Shown here in pieces: positions 1-11,733 of a stretch of DNA of 64,000 nucleotides. Positions within the stretch are counted from its first letter, which is position 1. The number at the start of each line of letters is the position of its first letter. Source of the stretch: Caprella mutica (lineage: Eukaryota > Arthropoda > Malacostraca > Amphipoda > Caprellidae); the NCBI GenBank assembly GCA_947561585.1, contig CANNZV010002315.1, positions 1 through 64,000 of the forward strand. The letters are read 5' to 3'. The position numbers were made by a program, and so were the translations under genes. The notes under the pieces were generated by a model that did not search any database, was not told the origin of the DNA, and saw nothing but the letters and a program-made list of their open reading frames with translations.

Positions 1-55
1 CCGGCAAACCGCTACAGCATGCACACAGTATAGTATGTCATAAACCTATCGGAGG

Positions 56-103
56 CTGTAGCCGCGCGGCTCTAATCACGCTGCTCTAGCCGCACGGCTA
101 CAG
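56..103. repeat. GC-rich hairpin
   Basis: The arms CTGTAGCCGCGCGGCT (56-71) and AGCCGCACGGCTACAG (88-103) are inverted, 15 of 16 positions pairing, with a 16-base loop. It stands out from the AT-rich surroundings. The rest of 1-1049 shows nothing I can name. Confidence 0.5.
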
Positions 104-1049
104 TCGTCTGAGACTCCACATTGTAAGTTCACCTTAATACTTTATCCTAGATTCTGTTTATACTAATGATTTTCTCTAGGTGTTTCATTGATAACTTCTC
201 ATGCTATACCTACCTATTTATTATAATAATATAGCAGTACCTACCCCTTCTAGCTATTTCACGATAATGTTAGAACTTGTTTATAATTATTTTTAACCTC
301 ACATCAGAAGTTAACCAACAAAATTATTGCATTTTAACTGAATTGGTTTAACTTTGCGAGTTGCAAATTTATTAGGCCGGATGTTAGCTTAAAATTATGG
401 AATATGAGAAGTTTTAATTTATATTTTCAATAATTGATGTCAAAGAACTTTATTAATTTACCGCTAAATTCACCGTTGTTTGTTTCCAAGTGACTTTTAT
501 CTGTAATATCAGTAACAGTTAACTGCGAATAACTGTAAGGTATTCACAGTATTTTGTATATAAAAAGAACACTGACTTTAGCGGCTAATTTAGTGTTTTG
601 TAACTCATAATAATCATAATAGCTTCCTTTATTTTGGTGTGCAGGCTTGTTTTATTATGTTTACTTTATTTTCTGTTTGATCACAATATTGACACAGGTT
701 CGATTTTATTCTACTTCAAACATTCTGACTACAGTTAACACACAAAAATCTTGTAGACGTTCATATCGTCGAATTAAAATGTAATCGCAATTTCTTAGAT
801 TTTATTAATTCGCAAGTGATCAGTAACAGAATGACTGACAATGCTCTCGACAAAATATCGAAGTCTTTCTTGACCAGAAAAAATACTGATATTAAACCCA
901 TCAAAAATATAACAGATTCTTCAACGACATCCTAATTGAACATTCACGTAAAAGTTGGTACCGAATTTAGCGAAAACTTACCAAGAAAACACTAGGGAGA
1001 TATGAATGGAAGACTGTACATCCAATCTCTCGACATCTTTTTTCTGCAG

Positions 1050-1130
1050 CCTGAAGCTGTTCCTCCAGGTGATACTCAAATCGATGACATTATTTTAGGC
1101 GAAGTAGCTCCTGAGCCAGTGGAGTCAGAG
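1050..1130 (+). CDS. Zasp-like linker exon (27 codons)
   Basis: The exon follows a strong acceptor (pyrimidine run ending TTTTTTCTGCAG) and is followed by the donor GAG|GTAAAA. It is phase 0 at both ends and encodes an acidic stretch beginning PEAVPPGDTQIDDI. It joins in frame to the next acidic exon. The upstream 1,049 bases show no coding sequence I can recognise and read as intron. Confidence 0.6.
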
Positions 1131-4100
1131 GTAAAAGTCGTGCATGGACTAGTCTTCGTGGTATCAGATAGATTGATAGGAAATTCTAGATTTCTATTTG
1201 TTTTTGTTAAGTTTTCTTTTTATTTGCTGAGTGGTAGACAGAATAGGTAAGTGTTTGACCATCGATTGTGAGTGCCCGTTTCATATATTGTTTGATATAT
1301 TTATTATTTTGTTAATATTTGCATAATACACTTTATGGTGCTAATGATGGATACTGCCATTCTATTATTTTTATGTCAATCAATTCTGTAAAGGTTGCAC
1401 AGTCCGCAGAAGACCAGTCAGCTGATACTGTTGTACCAGATACAACAGAACCACCTTCAGATGAAACAAACCAGTCGAAACTTGCCGAAGATACGTTGAA
1501 CAATAATGAGGTAGATCAAATTGAAAGTAAAGATTTGAATCCATGTGAATCTGAACCTACCGAAGATATTGATTCTAACGTTGAAAAGGCTGATTCAAAT
1601 CCTAATTATGCAGTAGAAGTTGATGATGCCAAAAAGCAGATAGAAAATATTACTGATGTAGAAGTTGCTGATGCTAAAACTGACGTAGAAGCAGAAGCTG
1701 ACGCCAGTACTACTGTAGAAACTGCTGCAGATGCCAATGTTGAAGTTGAAAGTGCTGATACTAATGCTGAAGTAGAAGTTGTCGCTGCTTCCAGTAGTGT
1801 GGTAGAAGTCGCTGATACCAAAGATGAGGTAAAAATTGACGATAGTGTTGCTGAATCTGCACCAGTTATTGAAGATTCACCTACTTTGGAGGAAGCACCA
1901 ACTTCTAAAATACTTGAAGAAGATATACCATTGGAAGCGGAAGCCATCAGCGAAACTAAAATTTCTGATGAAGCTGAACCAACTACCATAACTGAAACTG
2001 TGCAACTTCTAGAAGACGATACTGCATCTACAGAGAATTCGAAATTAACTGAAAATGTAGAATGTGTTAAACCAACGGAAGTACTGGATGCATCATCACA
2101 AATCTTGCCTACAATACCTGATATGAGTGGACCTTTTGATGCACCTAAGAGTAGTATTAAGACAAAAGAGGTAGGCTAGTGTGTCCCAGCTTTGCATGAA
2201 CTTCCTAATCATCTGCTGGAGTAGGAGTTTAGATTACTAATTTTCTCAGACATCATCGTGGTTCTTCCTGGAATAGTAATCATCTTTTGAGATTTGGTAA
2301 TGACAAATGTTTTTGTTTTGTTACAGTCTCTACCATCCGTAGCTCCAGCCCCTGTTGCCCTAGGGGGTTCCTCCGCTAATCCCAATGCTTTCGGCGCCCC
2401 GTCAGGAGGCCTCAATGTCAGGGCTCATATTCCCAAAAAAGGTGAGATACGATGAAAAACATTTTTTTTATGTTTTATGATTGATTTTCTTTTAGATTAT
2501 AGTATTTTGTCTGTTATTTCAATTGCATTAAAATAATTTATGTTGATTTTCATTATTATCATGTAGGTATTCCATAAATTAACTCTTTTATCCAATTTGA
2601 AATTCAAGGTATATGAATTACATTCTGTCGCCATGTTGTTCAATATTATTGATATCAAATTAAGTTCATCTTGTAAACTACTTAATATATACACTCCTTC
2701 AATTGAACTTAGTTTTCATATATGTCAAAAGAATCGTGTGTGACCCCGAATACCTAACACATTTCCTCATTCGAGTGACTACCCTGGAAGTTTCCTTCGT
2801 GTGTCCTACTAAATGTCCAAAAAACCACCGGCGGAAGGAGGGAAGAAATGCTTTTTGGAATCAAACTCAAGTTTCGCTTGCTGGAATAAACGAATGCGAG
2901 GACGTCCTCTCTACATGCGATTATAATAGTCTCAAAATTGTTACTTTTCTAATTTTGTTCACAAACTAATGTTAGGGTTCATATTCCATTCCTCTCTTCT
3001 TCCAAATTTCTTCATGTACACACTGTAATTCCAAACCTTCCCGAATATTTAAAAAAGCTTCTATTTTACTTTTTTGAGGCGCTGCTTTGACTAAAGTATA
3101 AAATTTTTACGTTGTTCTGTCAAAGTTAACACTTTGTGAAGCTCTGAAATGTCATATTATTTTCCACTTTTACTGTAGGCTAAGAAATCTGTCGTCTTTA
3201 CTTTTTATATCTGGAACTCTATATTAATTTTCCGTTATCTTTTCTTCTCTCCTTCCATGTGCTTTCTATCCCTCTTGTTCCTCATTTAAATCACCCTCTT
3301 GATTGCATAAATTGGTTTGGCGCGTATAATAGTTGAGGACCGATTTGTTTGGCCTCCTCGACGTGTGGCGCCTGAAAAAAGCACTCCTCGTGTGCCTTCC
3401 TGGGTTCCTGCTGGTGAGGTACCGAAGGTACCAACACCTGTTCATGCAGCAGGACCTCCACCAGTGACCCCTCCCGCCCTTCCTACCCCACCTCCCCCTA
3501 AAGACTCTGAGGCAATGGCTTCTCCATTCTTCCAAGAAAAGAAAAGTGAGCAATCTGTTAATGTTAGCAGTTCAGTGACCAAACAGCAGAAAGTTACTGT
3601 TGAGACTCTGTCTAAACAGACTGTCTCATCAACAGTAACTTTCTCTGAAAGTTCAAGCAGTGAAGCTATTTCTGGCACTTCGGGTGGTCCAATGAGTGGG
3701 AAAATAAGTCCTCCTAAAGCCGTGCCAATAACTGATAAACTTCCTTCTGTAGAACCTAAAATAGAAGAATCCTCTCCATCTACCCTAACTAAGAAAGCAG
3801 AAGATTTACCCTCAGAGGCTAAATCTCCTGCTATTATTCCAGGAGTTAAATCTGTAAAAGCCCCTGTACTAATTAAAAAGCAAAAGCAAAGTTTTGGATT
3901 CAAGTCTGTTACCTTTAACCCATCTACATCCGTCGTAGAACCTGTCTCTCAGACAAGCAGTAATGAACCTGCTCCTAAAGAGACCAAACCGATTCTTGCC
4001 CCATTAGTAACAACACTGGAACCAGTTGGTCCCATAGACATTTCTAGTTTACCATTTGCTACTCCTCCTATCAGTGTGGTTTCAACTCCTGTACTAACAA

Positions 4101-7100
4101 CTACCCCAGTAACTGCTTCAAAAGGCACGATTCCTAAACCGCAGCTTTCCCAAACCCTCAAAAAAGCAGGTCCAGCCCTAGCAGCCGCACCAGCTCCAGC
4201 CCCAGCATTCACACCGGCTCCAGCTCCAGCATTTATACCAGCTCCTGCTCCAGCACCAGCACCCGCTCCAGTATTTACTCCACCAAAGCCTGCAGCTCCA
4301 GTGTCTCAACCGGCAGCACCAAAACCTGCATTCGGAGGAATCAGTATGCCCAAGCCAACTCCTTTACCAGACCTTGGAAACTTCACCAGTGGTCCTAAGC
4401 CACCTGGCATGGGTGGAAAAGGAATGTCCAGTCAGCGCACTGCTCCAAAACGTGGACGCGGTATCATGTCTCCAGCCCATGCTTCAAGAATACCAATTTG
4501 TTCCGGATGTAACATCCAAATCAGGTAGATAATGTTTTCGTTCTGAAGTTCTCTGCAAGTTACTGTTAAACAACTAACATTGATTGTCTTATATGCATGC
4601 TTTCGTTAATTCCAGTTGGAATATTGTACTCATCAAACCTTTTTCAGAACTAACTATTATTGCATGAACCATTAAAGGTCCCCTCCAAGCAAATATTTTT
4701 ATTGCTTTATTTAATGAGGCTAATGTTTCTTATCATTTTACTGCAAACTACATCGAATTTGGTAGCATATTTTTAATTCTATATGCTTTTAAAGATTTTT
4801 AAAATCAAAACTCTACAGAACTTATTTTACTTCCGACTTACTAATTTAAGAAATTTTCATCCTGAAGAAAAAGAATGTACACCATTTGTTTTGATTGTCA
4901 ACTAGGTGTTAGGTTTAATAAATCCATTTAATATTCGTGTAAAGGTATAAAATTGAATGAACTTATAATAGACACGTTTATATACTTAGGAAACAATTAA
5001 TATCTAAAAATAATTTAATAAAGGCAGAAAACGCAAGGTTTGTTTATAAAATTCAAATTTGTAATCAAAACAAAGAGTGTACAATCTTCTTCTTGAGCAT
5101 CAGATTAGTGATTCACTCAATTGTTGCTCACAGAGTATTAAAAAACTTTCAGAACTAATTATAAAATATATACTGAACCAAATTGTATGCGGTTTGCAGA
5201 ATAATGATCCTAGACCTTAGTTCTATAATATTATGTTATAAACTCATTTTTTCCCCGGAGCCTGGAGAGGACCTTTAAATATTCATTTTGAAAGAAAACT
5301 ATAGTTTGACTAAATTTAAATTGTTTAAAGGATTAATTTTTATATTGAATATTATAATCTTAATTATACCAACCTATTGCCGAATATATAAAAAACTATT
5401 CTTGAAGGGTAAGTAGGGAAAAGAATATATCTAACATTTGAGAGTAGAGGGTCTGATCCTTTACCCGATATGATTAAGAAAAATGCTTAAAATGGTGGAA
5501 AGATCCTTTACTCCATCTATTTTGATGGAATTTAAGATTAATTCCTGCAAGCGTTACGTTACAACATACTGCCGCAAATTCCATTAAATATAATTATTAT
5601 TTTCTCTACATTTTGATATTTCATTAAAATCCATCCTCTTATTTTTACTGCATGTAATACATATTAATATCTATTCAACGCTTCAACCATTCTAATTATT
5701 ATAGTTAAGATATTATTCAATTAATTATCTTGATTCAATATATGCGTATGTAATCTTATATTTGTTTGCTTTTAATTTGATGTTTCACTATTTTTCAAAT
5801 GTTATTTATTGATTATATTTAAGAAATCTGTCAATTATCACTTAATTTTTACCTTTTTTTTTTTCCTCTTATATTTTCTCTATTTTGTATAAAGTTATTT
5901 AATATCATGGTATATAATTACAATTAGAATAGATCTGGAATATCCAAAGAATCCGAAAATTGGTTGCCAAAAATTCAGGCTCGGTAATTTTGGTCTGGAA
6001 AATTCGATCTCGGAATTTTATATGGCTGTTATGTAGTTTGTTGTATCTGCTAGTTTGTTGTTCTGAACTCTTCATGATTGTTTAATGACCATGACAGGGG
6101 GGTTCGGAACATCTAACTTATAAGTTATATTTTTACCTCTGACCGAAAATTCCGAGACCAAATTTTCCTAGTATATACTAATAATTTTTGAACTATGATT
6201 TCTTTTATCAATGTGTTTTTTCTTATTGTCTATTGTCTAACTACAACATTTAATCGCTTTATAATTAACAATAAAATGGTGAATTGCTATTTGTAACTAA
6301 CAATATACGATGTTCCTAAAATGCTCTTAGTGTGTTTGTTGTTGTTTTGTGATTTACTAACCAAATCTCGTTCGATAGGAATTCTGAACCTAGACTTCCT
6401 TCGCTTCAAAGAAAAACCCGTATGTCAAGTCTGCCGTACAATCATAAGGTAACTAACCTTAGGTATTCATAAGGTAACTAACATTAGGTCTTCATAAGGT
6501 AACTAACCTTAGGTCTTCATAAGGTAAATATCATTTTAGGTATTCTTATCTAAACACTTCAGTACGGTTTTCATATCAAGATCTTCAGTATTCACTTTAT
6601 TTACACCATTTTTGTTGTAATTGCGAGAAAATGTTTTTGTCAAATCTTGAAAAGTTAAGTACTGAGTACTAAATCTGAATTTCGGTAAAAAATATTTTAT
6701 CATTGTTAGGTGTAATAATGTTTAATTTTAATCTAACGTACGGAATGCCCCTCCTCTTTATAATATGAAACTCTAAAATCTAAATTGTATCACATGTGAT
6801 ACACCAACCAGGGAAGGGTCGGTCAAAGAAAAACTATCTGATTATTTATTTAGTTTTGCATTAGATTTCTGAACAGTAGTTTCACCATGTTCTCCAATTT
6901 CTCCACCAGAGGACCTTTCGTGACAGCTCTCGGTAAGAACTGGTGCCCAGACCACTTCCACTGCGCCACCGAATCTTGCCGCAAGCAGCTCATCGACATC
7001 GGTTTCGTAGAGGAGCAAAGTAGACTTCACTGTGAGGACTGCTACGAGAAGTTCCTTGCCCCAACCTGTGGCAAGTGTGAAAAGAGAATTAAGGGGGTAA

Positions 7101-10100
7101 GTAACCATGCTCACTTTTGCCTCATACTCAATTAGTTATCAAATATCTGTCCACAATTAAACTACTAAGACCGGTTCACACTAAGCCGCATTGTTCAAAA
7201 CGTTACCAAATTATAGCGAATCGAACAAAAATTTTGATGAAAAAGGACGTAGTTCTGATATTAATTCTTATCTTTTCAAATTTTTCGTATTCTTTTGACG
7301 TCAGAGTCGCTAGCCCTTTACGACCGTGTGTGACCAATTCGTCACATAAAAAATAAAGGACCTTGCTGTGATAAATTGAATGTGTGGAGCCTAGTGACGA
7401 ATGTGACTATCGCGTCGCATGTTAAAAAAATTCATGAAATTTAAAAATTAATTAAAATTAGTACATATATTAACTATTTATTGGCTACTAACTAGACACA
7501 TTCAAAGTTTATAAAATCTTAATTTTTTAAAATTTAATTCTGGTCGTAAAAGGCTAGTAGAAATAGGTATGGACACTGTATCACCTTCTCTCACGTTCTA
7601 TAGCCCATTGTAATGTTTATCCTAATTATAATTAGACTTATTAGAGGTAGTTACAGTAGAGTCTCCTAATTCAAGTTTTCTTTATTTGTATAATTTTTAA
7701 CATTTTTATATAATTTAAGCCATTGTAGCAAAACCGTAAAAGCGATCTGCTGACTCTACAAATCTTTGGCCACATACGCATACAAATGTTTCTACTCCAC
7801 TCTTAAAAAAGGGGAACTTCTGTAAAATATTATTGCTAATTTGCCGACATTGTTATATCATGTTTGGCATTGTTACTCTGAGGGAAATTTGTGCATTACA
7901 TTAGTTTCCTAATTCCAGGATTGCTTAAATGCTGTGGGCAAACAGTTCCATCCCGAGTGCTTCTGCTGCGCCTATTGCGGTAAAGTCTTCGGATCTGGAG
8001 CCTTTTACTTAGAGGATGGTCTGCCATACTGTGAAACTGGTGAGATATTCATGATTTAGTTATTTTGTCTCTAAATCCTAATGATTATATTTTTCAGTTT
8101 CAAAAATCTATTAACTTTTTCCGTAGATTGGAACGATCTTTTCACCACCAAGTGCGTTGGTTGCGGTTTCCCCATCGAAGCTGGTGACCGCTGGGTTGAG
8201 GCATTGAACAATAACTACCACAGTCAATGTTTTAAGTGCTCCGTGAGTATAAATACTTTAAATAGTAAACCTAAACCTCCTTGCCTCCACACCTTGATTG
8301 TCAACTTATCATGCATATCTTTTGTACTTTTACCGCGCATGTAGATACACTTTTCTTTGAGTTTACATTCATTATATACTTTAAACTTAAGTTTTATATG
8401 GTTCAGACCACAGCAGCAATTCAAATTAGAATATTTAAAAAGTTAACCAATCAACGATTGGCATTTGATGATTGTGCGCACGACGCAATTCATTTGTTTT
8501 TAGTGTGGGCCAATCAAAAACATAATAAATCAAATGGAGAAATTGTGAAGGCAGTTCAATTACCTAAATGATAAATAAGATCTTTGTACAGGAAAAACAG
8601 CACACTGTGCCTAAATAAACTATACTAATTCTTAAAGTTACATAAAAAAATATCCAATGAATGAAACTTCGCTGTTGGCCTGCGTACAATATCTTACTAC
8701 CTATCAGAAATCAACAGTCAAGTTCTCCTATCATTACCAATATATTATATCATTATTCCATGTATAAAAAATAAATATATCTTTCTAAATTTTTCACACA
8801 AACGAATATCACTCAAAATGTTTTATTGTTGATATCCCTTTGTTTTGCTTGGCATTGTAGTTTATTTAAATAGTTTTTACGAGACTTATCTAGCTTTCGA
8901 ATTCTATCTCCATTTTCTGGCAATAATACTCTTGGTATCGTTATTTTTGCATGGTTTCAGTGAAACATATCAAGAATTTTGCATTTTCTGGAAAATGGTA
9001 GTTTATTGCAAATTTTCAGTTGTCCTATAAATTCATTTTCTTTCGCAATTTCTTTGATTCAAAACTCTAAAAGAGATTATAATAAACATAAGCACTTTGA
9101 ATTTAAAGATTCAGAAAACCTATTTTAAAACGTTTCAATAGACCAATAAAGAAGGGGCAGAACCGTTCCACTTAAGATTATCGGCAAAATATTCCTATGG
9201 TATTCGTACGGGAATAGAAATGAGGTTCACGGATATCTAATGGCATTCATTGGCCATTGCTGTATAGTTTAATAAAATTCCTTTTGTAATAAAAAAGTTG
9301 AGTTATTTTAGACGTATTCCGTTATCGTTTTCACGTCTGTGGCTCCGTGTCTGACGTTTCGAGTGATTGTGTAGGATTTGCTCTAAAGAGACGAGCCAAG
9401 ACCCTTCACAACCTCTTGAAACGGCAGTCAGTTACGGCACAATGATGTGAAAACAATCCTTGAAAACGTTTTAAATAACTTATAACTTTTTTGTTATTGC
9501 TAAACTCATTTCAATAACATTTACAGCAATGAATGCGGTTAGATATTAGGTATCTAAAAATTGAATTGAATTCTCCAAGATTAAGTAAATCATGAGCTGT
9601 ACAGATGTTTATGAGCCTCATTGTTATCCTCGTACGAATAACATAGGAATATTTCACTGACATACTGAATTGGAACGGCGCTGCCTTTACTTTACCGGTA
9701 TATTCTCAGTCTGGAAAATGATTTGTAAATATCACTGATGCATAGAAGGGAAACGTCTCAGTACTCGGAAAGTGGGTGCTAACATAGGGAATGAAAAGTC
9801 GATCAGAAATGCCTAATAGTTAGACTGAATTCTAACCTATTTTATCACTCATTTTGCGAGTACTATGAGTGTCCGTGTCCCTACTAGTCATTGTTCGAAA
9901 GCTTAGCTGTGTCTCAAGTTTTGCCACGCATGTTCAGTACCATTTCTTCCGTTGAACAGTGTGGTTGTGTACTAATCCCTCTCCTCTTAAATTGACAGGT
10001 TTGCAAGTCAAACTTGGAAGGCAAAAGTTTTTATGCTAAGAGTGGCCGTCCTTTCTGCAAGACTCATGCCGGTCGCTAAAACTCCATCGAATGACCCTTT

Positions 10101-10621
10101 TGAACGAACTTCTATTTCACGTCAAATAACTTTTGAATATCATTGATATCGGTGGCACTTTTTGGAGCAACATTTCTAATTTTCCTTTTTGCCAAATAAC
10201 ATTTATTCTTCCTAACTTTATTGAATAATCCTCTATTTTTTGGCTAACATATTCGACTGAATTTTTCTCAAATTTATATTAAAATATAGTTATCTCAATC
10301 TCATAAAAATTATCTTCATATTAATTATATTTAACTTCAACAAGTACTTACCATAATATTTACATGCAACTGCTTCTCATATCATCTTATTTTCATTAAA
10401 CCATTTTCTCACCAATTAATTTGATCAATCTATTTTATTTTATTTCATAAAGTAGAATCCCTCATGAGTGTAATTGATATTGAGATTATATTTAGTTTTC
10501 TTTGCACCGTAACCTTACTTGTTGCACCTCTCAGAAATGCCACAAAAACCTAGAAGGACAGAGTTTCTTCGCCAAGGGAGGCAAACCTTTCTGCAAGTCA
10601 CATGCCCAGAGAGGATTCTAA
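1050..10621 (+). CDS. Zasp52: Zasp/PDLIM-like (Enigma family) LIM protein, 3' part of gene
   Basis: Insect Zasp and vertebrate PDLIM/Enigma proteins sit at muscle Z-discs and integrin sites. They bind alpha-actinin through an N-terminal PDZ/ZM region, which must lie left of the window. Exons read here with matching splice phases: 1050-1130, 1394(or 1403)-2170, 2327-2441, then either 3333-4524 or 6379-6448, then 6910-7096, 7919-8039, 8127-8242, and finally either 9999-10079 or 10535-10621. The C-terminal part forms three consecutive LIM domains with complete C/H zinc ligands, the arrangement known for the last three LIMs of this family. The linker is acidic at first, then Pro/Ala rich. Exon junctions are inferred from GT-AG sites and phase, without transcripts. 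Identity is confident at family level; the symbol is by resemblance to the fly gene. Confidence 0.9.
1394..2170 (+). CDS. Zasp-like acidic linker exon
   Basis: This is a 259-codon open exon very rich in Glu, Asp, Ala, Val, Ser and Thr, with many EVADAK/VEVADT-like degenerate repeats around codons 90-190. It ends at AAAGAG|GTAGGC, phase 0. Two in-frame acceptors are possible, AAG|GTT at 1393/1394 and CAG|TCC at 1402/1403; the second matches the consensus better. The composition suggests a disordered spacer, like the long linker between the first LIM domain and the C-terminal LIM domains of Zasp proteins. A minus-strand reading at 1606-1989 is a shadow of this repeat. Confidence 0.65.
2327..2441 (+). 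CDS. Zasp-like exon that can join two alternative downstream exons
   Basis: Acceptor TTTTGTTACAG precedes the exon and donor AAAAAAG|GTGAGA follows it. It encodes SLPSVAPAPVALGG and ends with VRAHIPKK plus one base (phase 1). The single trailing G fits both the 1.2-kb exon at 3333 and the 70-bp exon at 6379, so this is the branch point between the two proposed isoforms. Confidence 0.7.
3333..4524 (+). CDS. Zasp-like large linker exon ending in first half-knuckle of a LIM domain
   Basis: The exon has about 397 codons, entered in phase 1 and left in phase 2. It starts VEDRFVWPPRRVAPE, runs through Pro/Ser/Thr-rich sequence and an alternating Ala-Pro tract (about 4180-4310), then a basic PKRGRGIMSPAHAS segment. 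It ends in IPICSGCNIQI plus AG, which supplies the first two zinc ligands (C-x2-C) of the LIM domain completed at 6910. The basic segment directly before the LIM domain resembles that of fly Zasp52. The acceptor at 3331-3332 has a weak pyrimidine tract; it was chosen because it is the one that keeps phase. Confidence 0.75.
4676..5274 (-). mobile_element. MITE family D (TTAA target, AGGTCC ends), copy 1
   Basis: A 599-bp non-coding element flanked on both sides by TTAA (4672-4675 and 5275-5278), with inverted ends starting AGGTCC. It lies in a Zasp intron, in reverse orientation to the copies at 12.4-13.6 kb. TTAA duplication is the hallmark of piggyBac-type integration. Confidence 0.7.
5994..6167. 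mobile_element. MITE family E, Zasp intron copy
   Basis: Inverted ends GGAAAATTCGATCTCGGAAT and, on the other strand, GGAAAATTTGGTCTCGGAAT enclose a core containing GTTATGTAGTTTGTTGTATC. The same core recurs near 41221-41330 and, inverted, near 50385-50500. No coding capacity is seen. Confidence 0.5.
6379..6448 (+). CDS. Alternative Zasp-like exon starting the LIM domain (skips the large linker)
   Basis: This 70-bp open exon lies between TTCGATAG and the donor ATAAG|GTAACT. It is entered in phase 1 and left in phase 2, exactly like the 1.2-kb exon at 3333-4524. It encodes ILNLDFLRFKEKPVCQVC followed by RTIIR, so it provides its own C-x2-C pair and the basic residue before GPFVTALG of the next exon. 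Joined to 2327-2441 it would give a short isoform without the Pro/Ala linker. This is inferred from phase and motif only. A 25-bp repeat starts at its donor. Confidence 0.65.
6443..6545 (+). repeat. 25-bp tandem repeat starting at a splice donor (x4)
   Basis: The unit begins CATAAGGTAACTAAC and is repeated about four times with small changes. The first copy contains the donor of the alternative exon at 6379-6448, so further copies of the same AAG|GTAAC/AAAT donor follow it. Confidence 0.8.
6910..7096 (+). CDS. Zasp-like LIM exon (rest of first LIM in window)
   Basis: Acceptor CTCCACCAG and donor AAGGGG|GTAAGT bound the exon. The product starts GPFVTALGKNWCPDHFHC, continues through DIGFVEE, and carries HCEDCYEKFLAPTC and GKC. 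These complete the double zinc finger begun by either 3333-4524 or 6379-6448 and open the next LIM domain. The sequence is strongly conserved with the insect Zasp family. Confidence 0.88.
7919..8039 (+). CDS. Zasp-like LIM exon (second LIM in window)
   Basis: The exon follows CTAATTCCAG and ends GAAACTG|GTGAGA. It is entered in phase 0 and left in phase 1. It encodes DCLNAVGKQFHPECFCC, AYCGKVFGSGAFYLEDG and LPYCET, the typical H-x2-C, C-x2-C and C-x2-D/H ligands of a LIM domain. The last codon is completed to Asp by the next exon (Y-C-E-T-D). Confidence 0.88.
8127..8242 (+). CDS. Zasp-like LIM exon (start of last LIM)
   Basis: The exon is bounded by TTTTTCCGTAG and TGCTCC|GTGAGT. It encodes WNDLFTTKCVGCGFPIEAG and RWVEALNNNYHSQCFKCS: the first zinc finger and the H-x2-C-x2 entry of the last LIM. 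It ends phase 0, and both terminal exons (9999 and 10535) can follow it in frame, each supplying the missing cysteines. Confidence 0.88.
9999..10079 (+). CDS. Zasp-like terminal exon A (last LIM half, stop)
   Basis: The exon follows AAATTGACAG and reads VCKSNLEGKSFYAKSGRP then FCKTHAGR and TAA. It supplies the last zinc ligands (C in VCKS, C-x2-H in CKTH). An exon of parallel sequence lies 455 bp downstream, so the two are likely alternative last exons. No AATAAA is obvious in the 450 bp after the stop, so this exon might also be read through or removed. Confidence 0.8.
   Translation, partial: VCKSNLEGKSFYAKSGRPFCKTHAGR
10535..10621 (+). CDS. Zasp-like terminal exon B (duplicate of exon A)
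   Basis: The exon follows TTGCACCTCTCAG and encodes KCHKNLEGQSFFAKGGKP then FCKSHAQRGF and TAA. It is colinear with terminal exon A over its full length, including N-L-E-G, S-F and G-P/K-P-F-C-K, so the pair arose by exon duplication. Its last codons and stop lie inside the first unit of a 39-bp tandem repeat that continues into the 3' UTR. Confidence 0.8.
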   Translation, partial: KCHKNLEGQSFFAKGGKPFCKSHAQRGF

Positions 10622-10762
10622 GGATCTGCTAAATCATGTCACATGCATCAGAGAGGATCCTAATGATCTGTTAGATCGTGTCACATGCACACAGGATTCT
10701 AAGGATCTGTTAGATCGTGTCACATGCACACAGGATTCTAAGGATCGTCTGCTAGATCATGG
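10596..10762 (+). repeat. 39-bp tandem repeat over the Zasp exon B stop codon
   Basis: About four units contain GATTCTAAGGATCTG and TCACATGCACACAG. The first unit is the coding end of terminal exon B itself (codons for SHAQRGF and the stop); later units lie in the 3' UTR. Confidence 0.75.
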
Positions 10763-11733
10763 TATCAACTCACACCCAAGTCAAAGTTTGGTTTCAACAT
10801 ATCTTGTATTTTATTAACGAAAACATGTTCTTTAAAGCGAGGGAGTAGGTTAGTAATCTCTAATTCAAAATGACAGTCCTTCCTATTTGTTTATTCTTGT
10901 TATATTTATTTACTTCAAATACTGTTGTTGTATTAAATTAAATTTTGAAAGTAGAGATTTCTTGGGTTATTGTGAGTATATAGCAGTAGACGAAATGTTC
11001 CCCTATTTAAAGTTATTGTACATAAATTCAGTGTGTGTTAGATCCAAGAGGTAGGTCATATTGAGGAGCTTTGTCAATTAGCATTCTACTTTGAGAATTG
11101 GATCTGTAGTTAATAGAATTATTGTCGTTTTGAACGAACTTTGTTTATTATTATTATAGAATAATTTATAGGTTAAGTTATTGTTTTGGTTGATTGTTTT
11201 ATGTTGTATGTTGGCATAATAACATCAGATGTTGGTATAGTAATTCTGTCTTGAATTAAAATATTGTTGATGTTTCAAGAATATAAATATGTATTAGATA
11301 AAACAGTCTCTTTTTTATCCTTCATGATATATTTTAACTGGAAAATATTGGATTTTCTAAAAAAATTAACGTAAGTTAATCACAGGTTGTAGATATTCAT
11401 TGATATTATTGTCTGGTCCATTTAAAAATCTGAATCTTTTTATAATTCTAAAACTGTTAAAACATTTGCAAATGTTAGAACATGATTGAGCTTTTAAATG
11501 CAACTAAAAAACGGCAATAATCGAATTATGGAAACATTAATACTGGATTGTAAATAGATTCCAGCAGTCCTGAATTACTTCTCGTGTATAATTAACGGTG
11601 AATTTATTTTGCGTACTATATGATATTCATACACTTGTCCACGTGGTAAGTTATATAGAAAAGCTAGCATGAAAACACAATAAAATGAGAGTTTTTATTA
11701 TGATTGATTATTCAATAATTGCCAACTGCTTTA
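10763..11733. other. Zasp 3' UTR and downstream flank
   Basis: AT-rich sequence without ORFs. No perfect AATAAA is seen close after the stop; the first clear one is near 11680, so the transcript end is uncertain. Confidence 0.4.

Larger units (their letters stand above)
7097..9998. other. Zasp introns, no recognised element
   Basis: Apart from exons 7919-8039 and 8127-8242, I see no coding exon, transposon end or tandem array here. Short open readings (for example 8281-8571 and 8845-9030) have no splice context or recognisable motif. Confidence 0.5.

Noticed and set aside
1606..1989. Minus-strand reading rich in Ser/Ala/Thr
   Set aside because: Shadow of the acidic Zasp-like exon.
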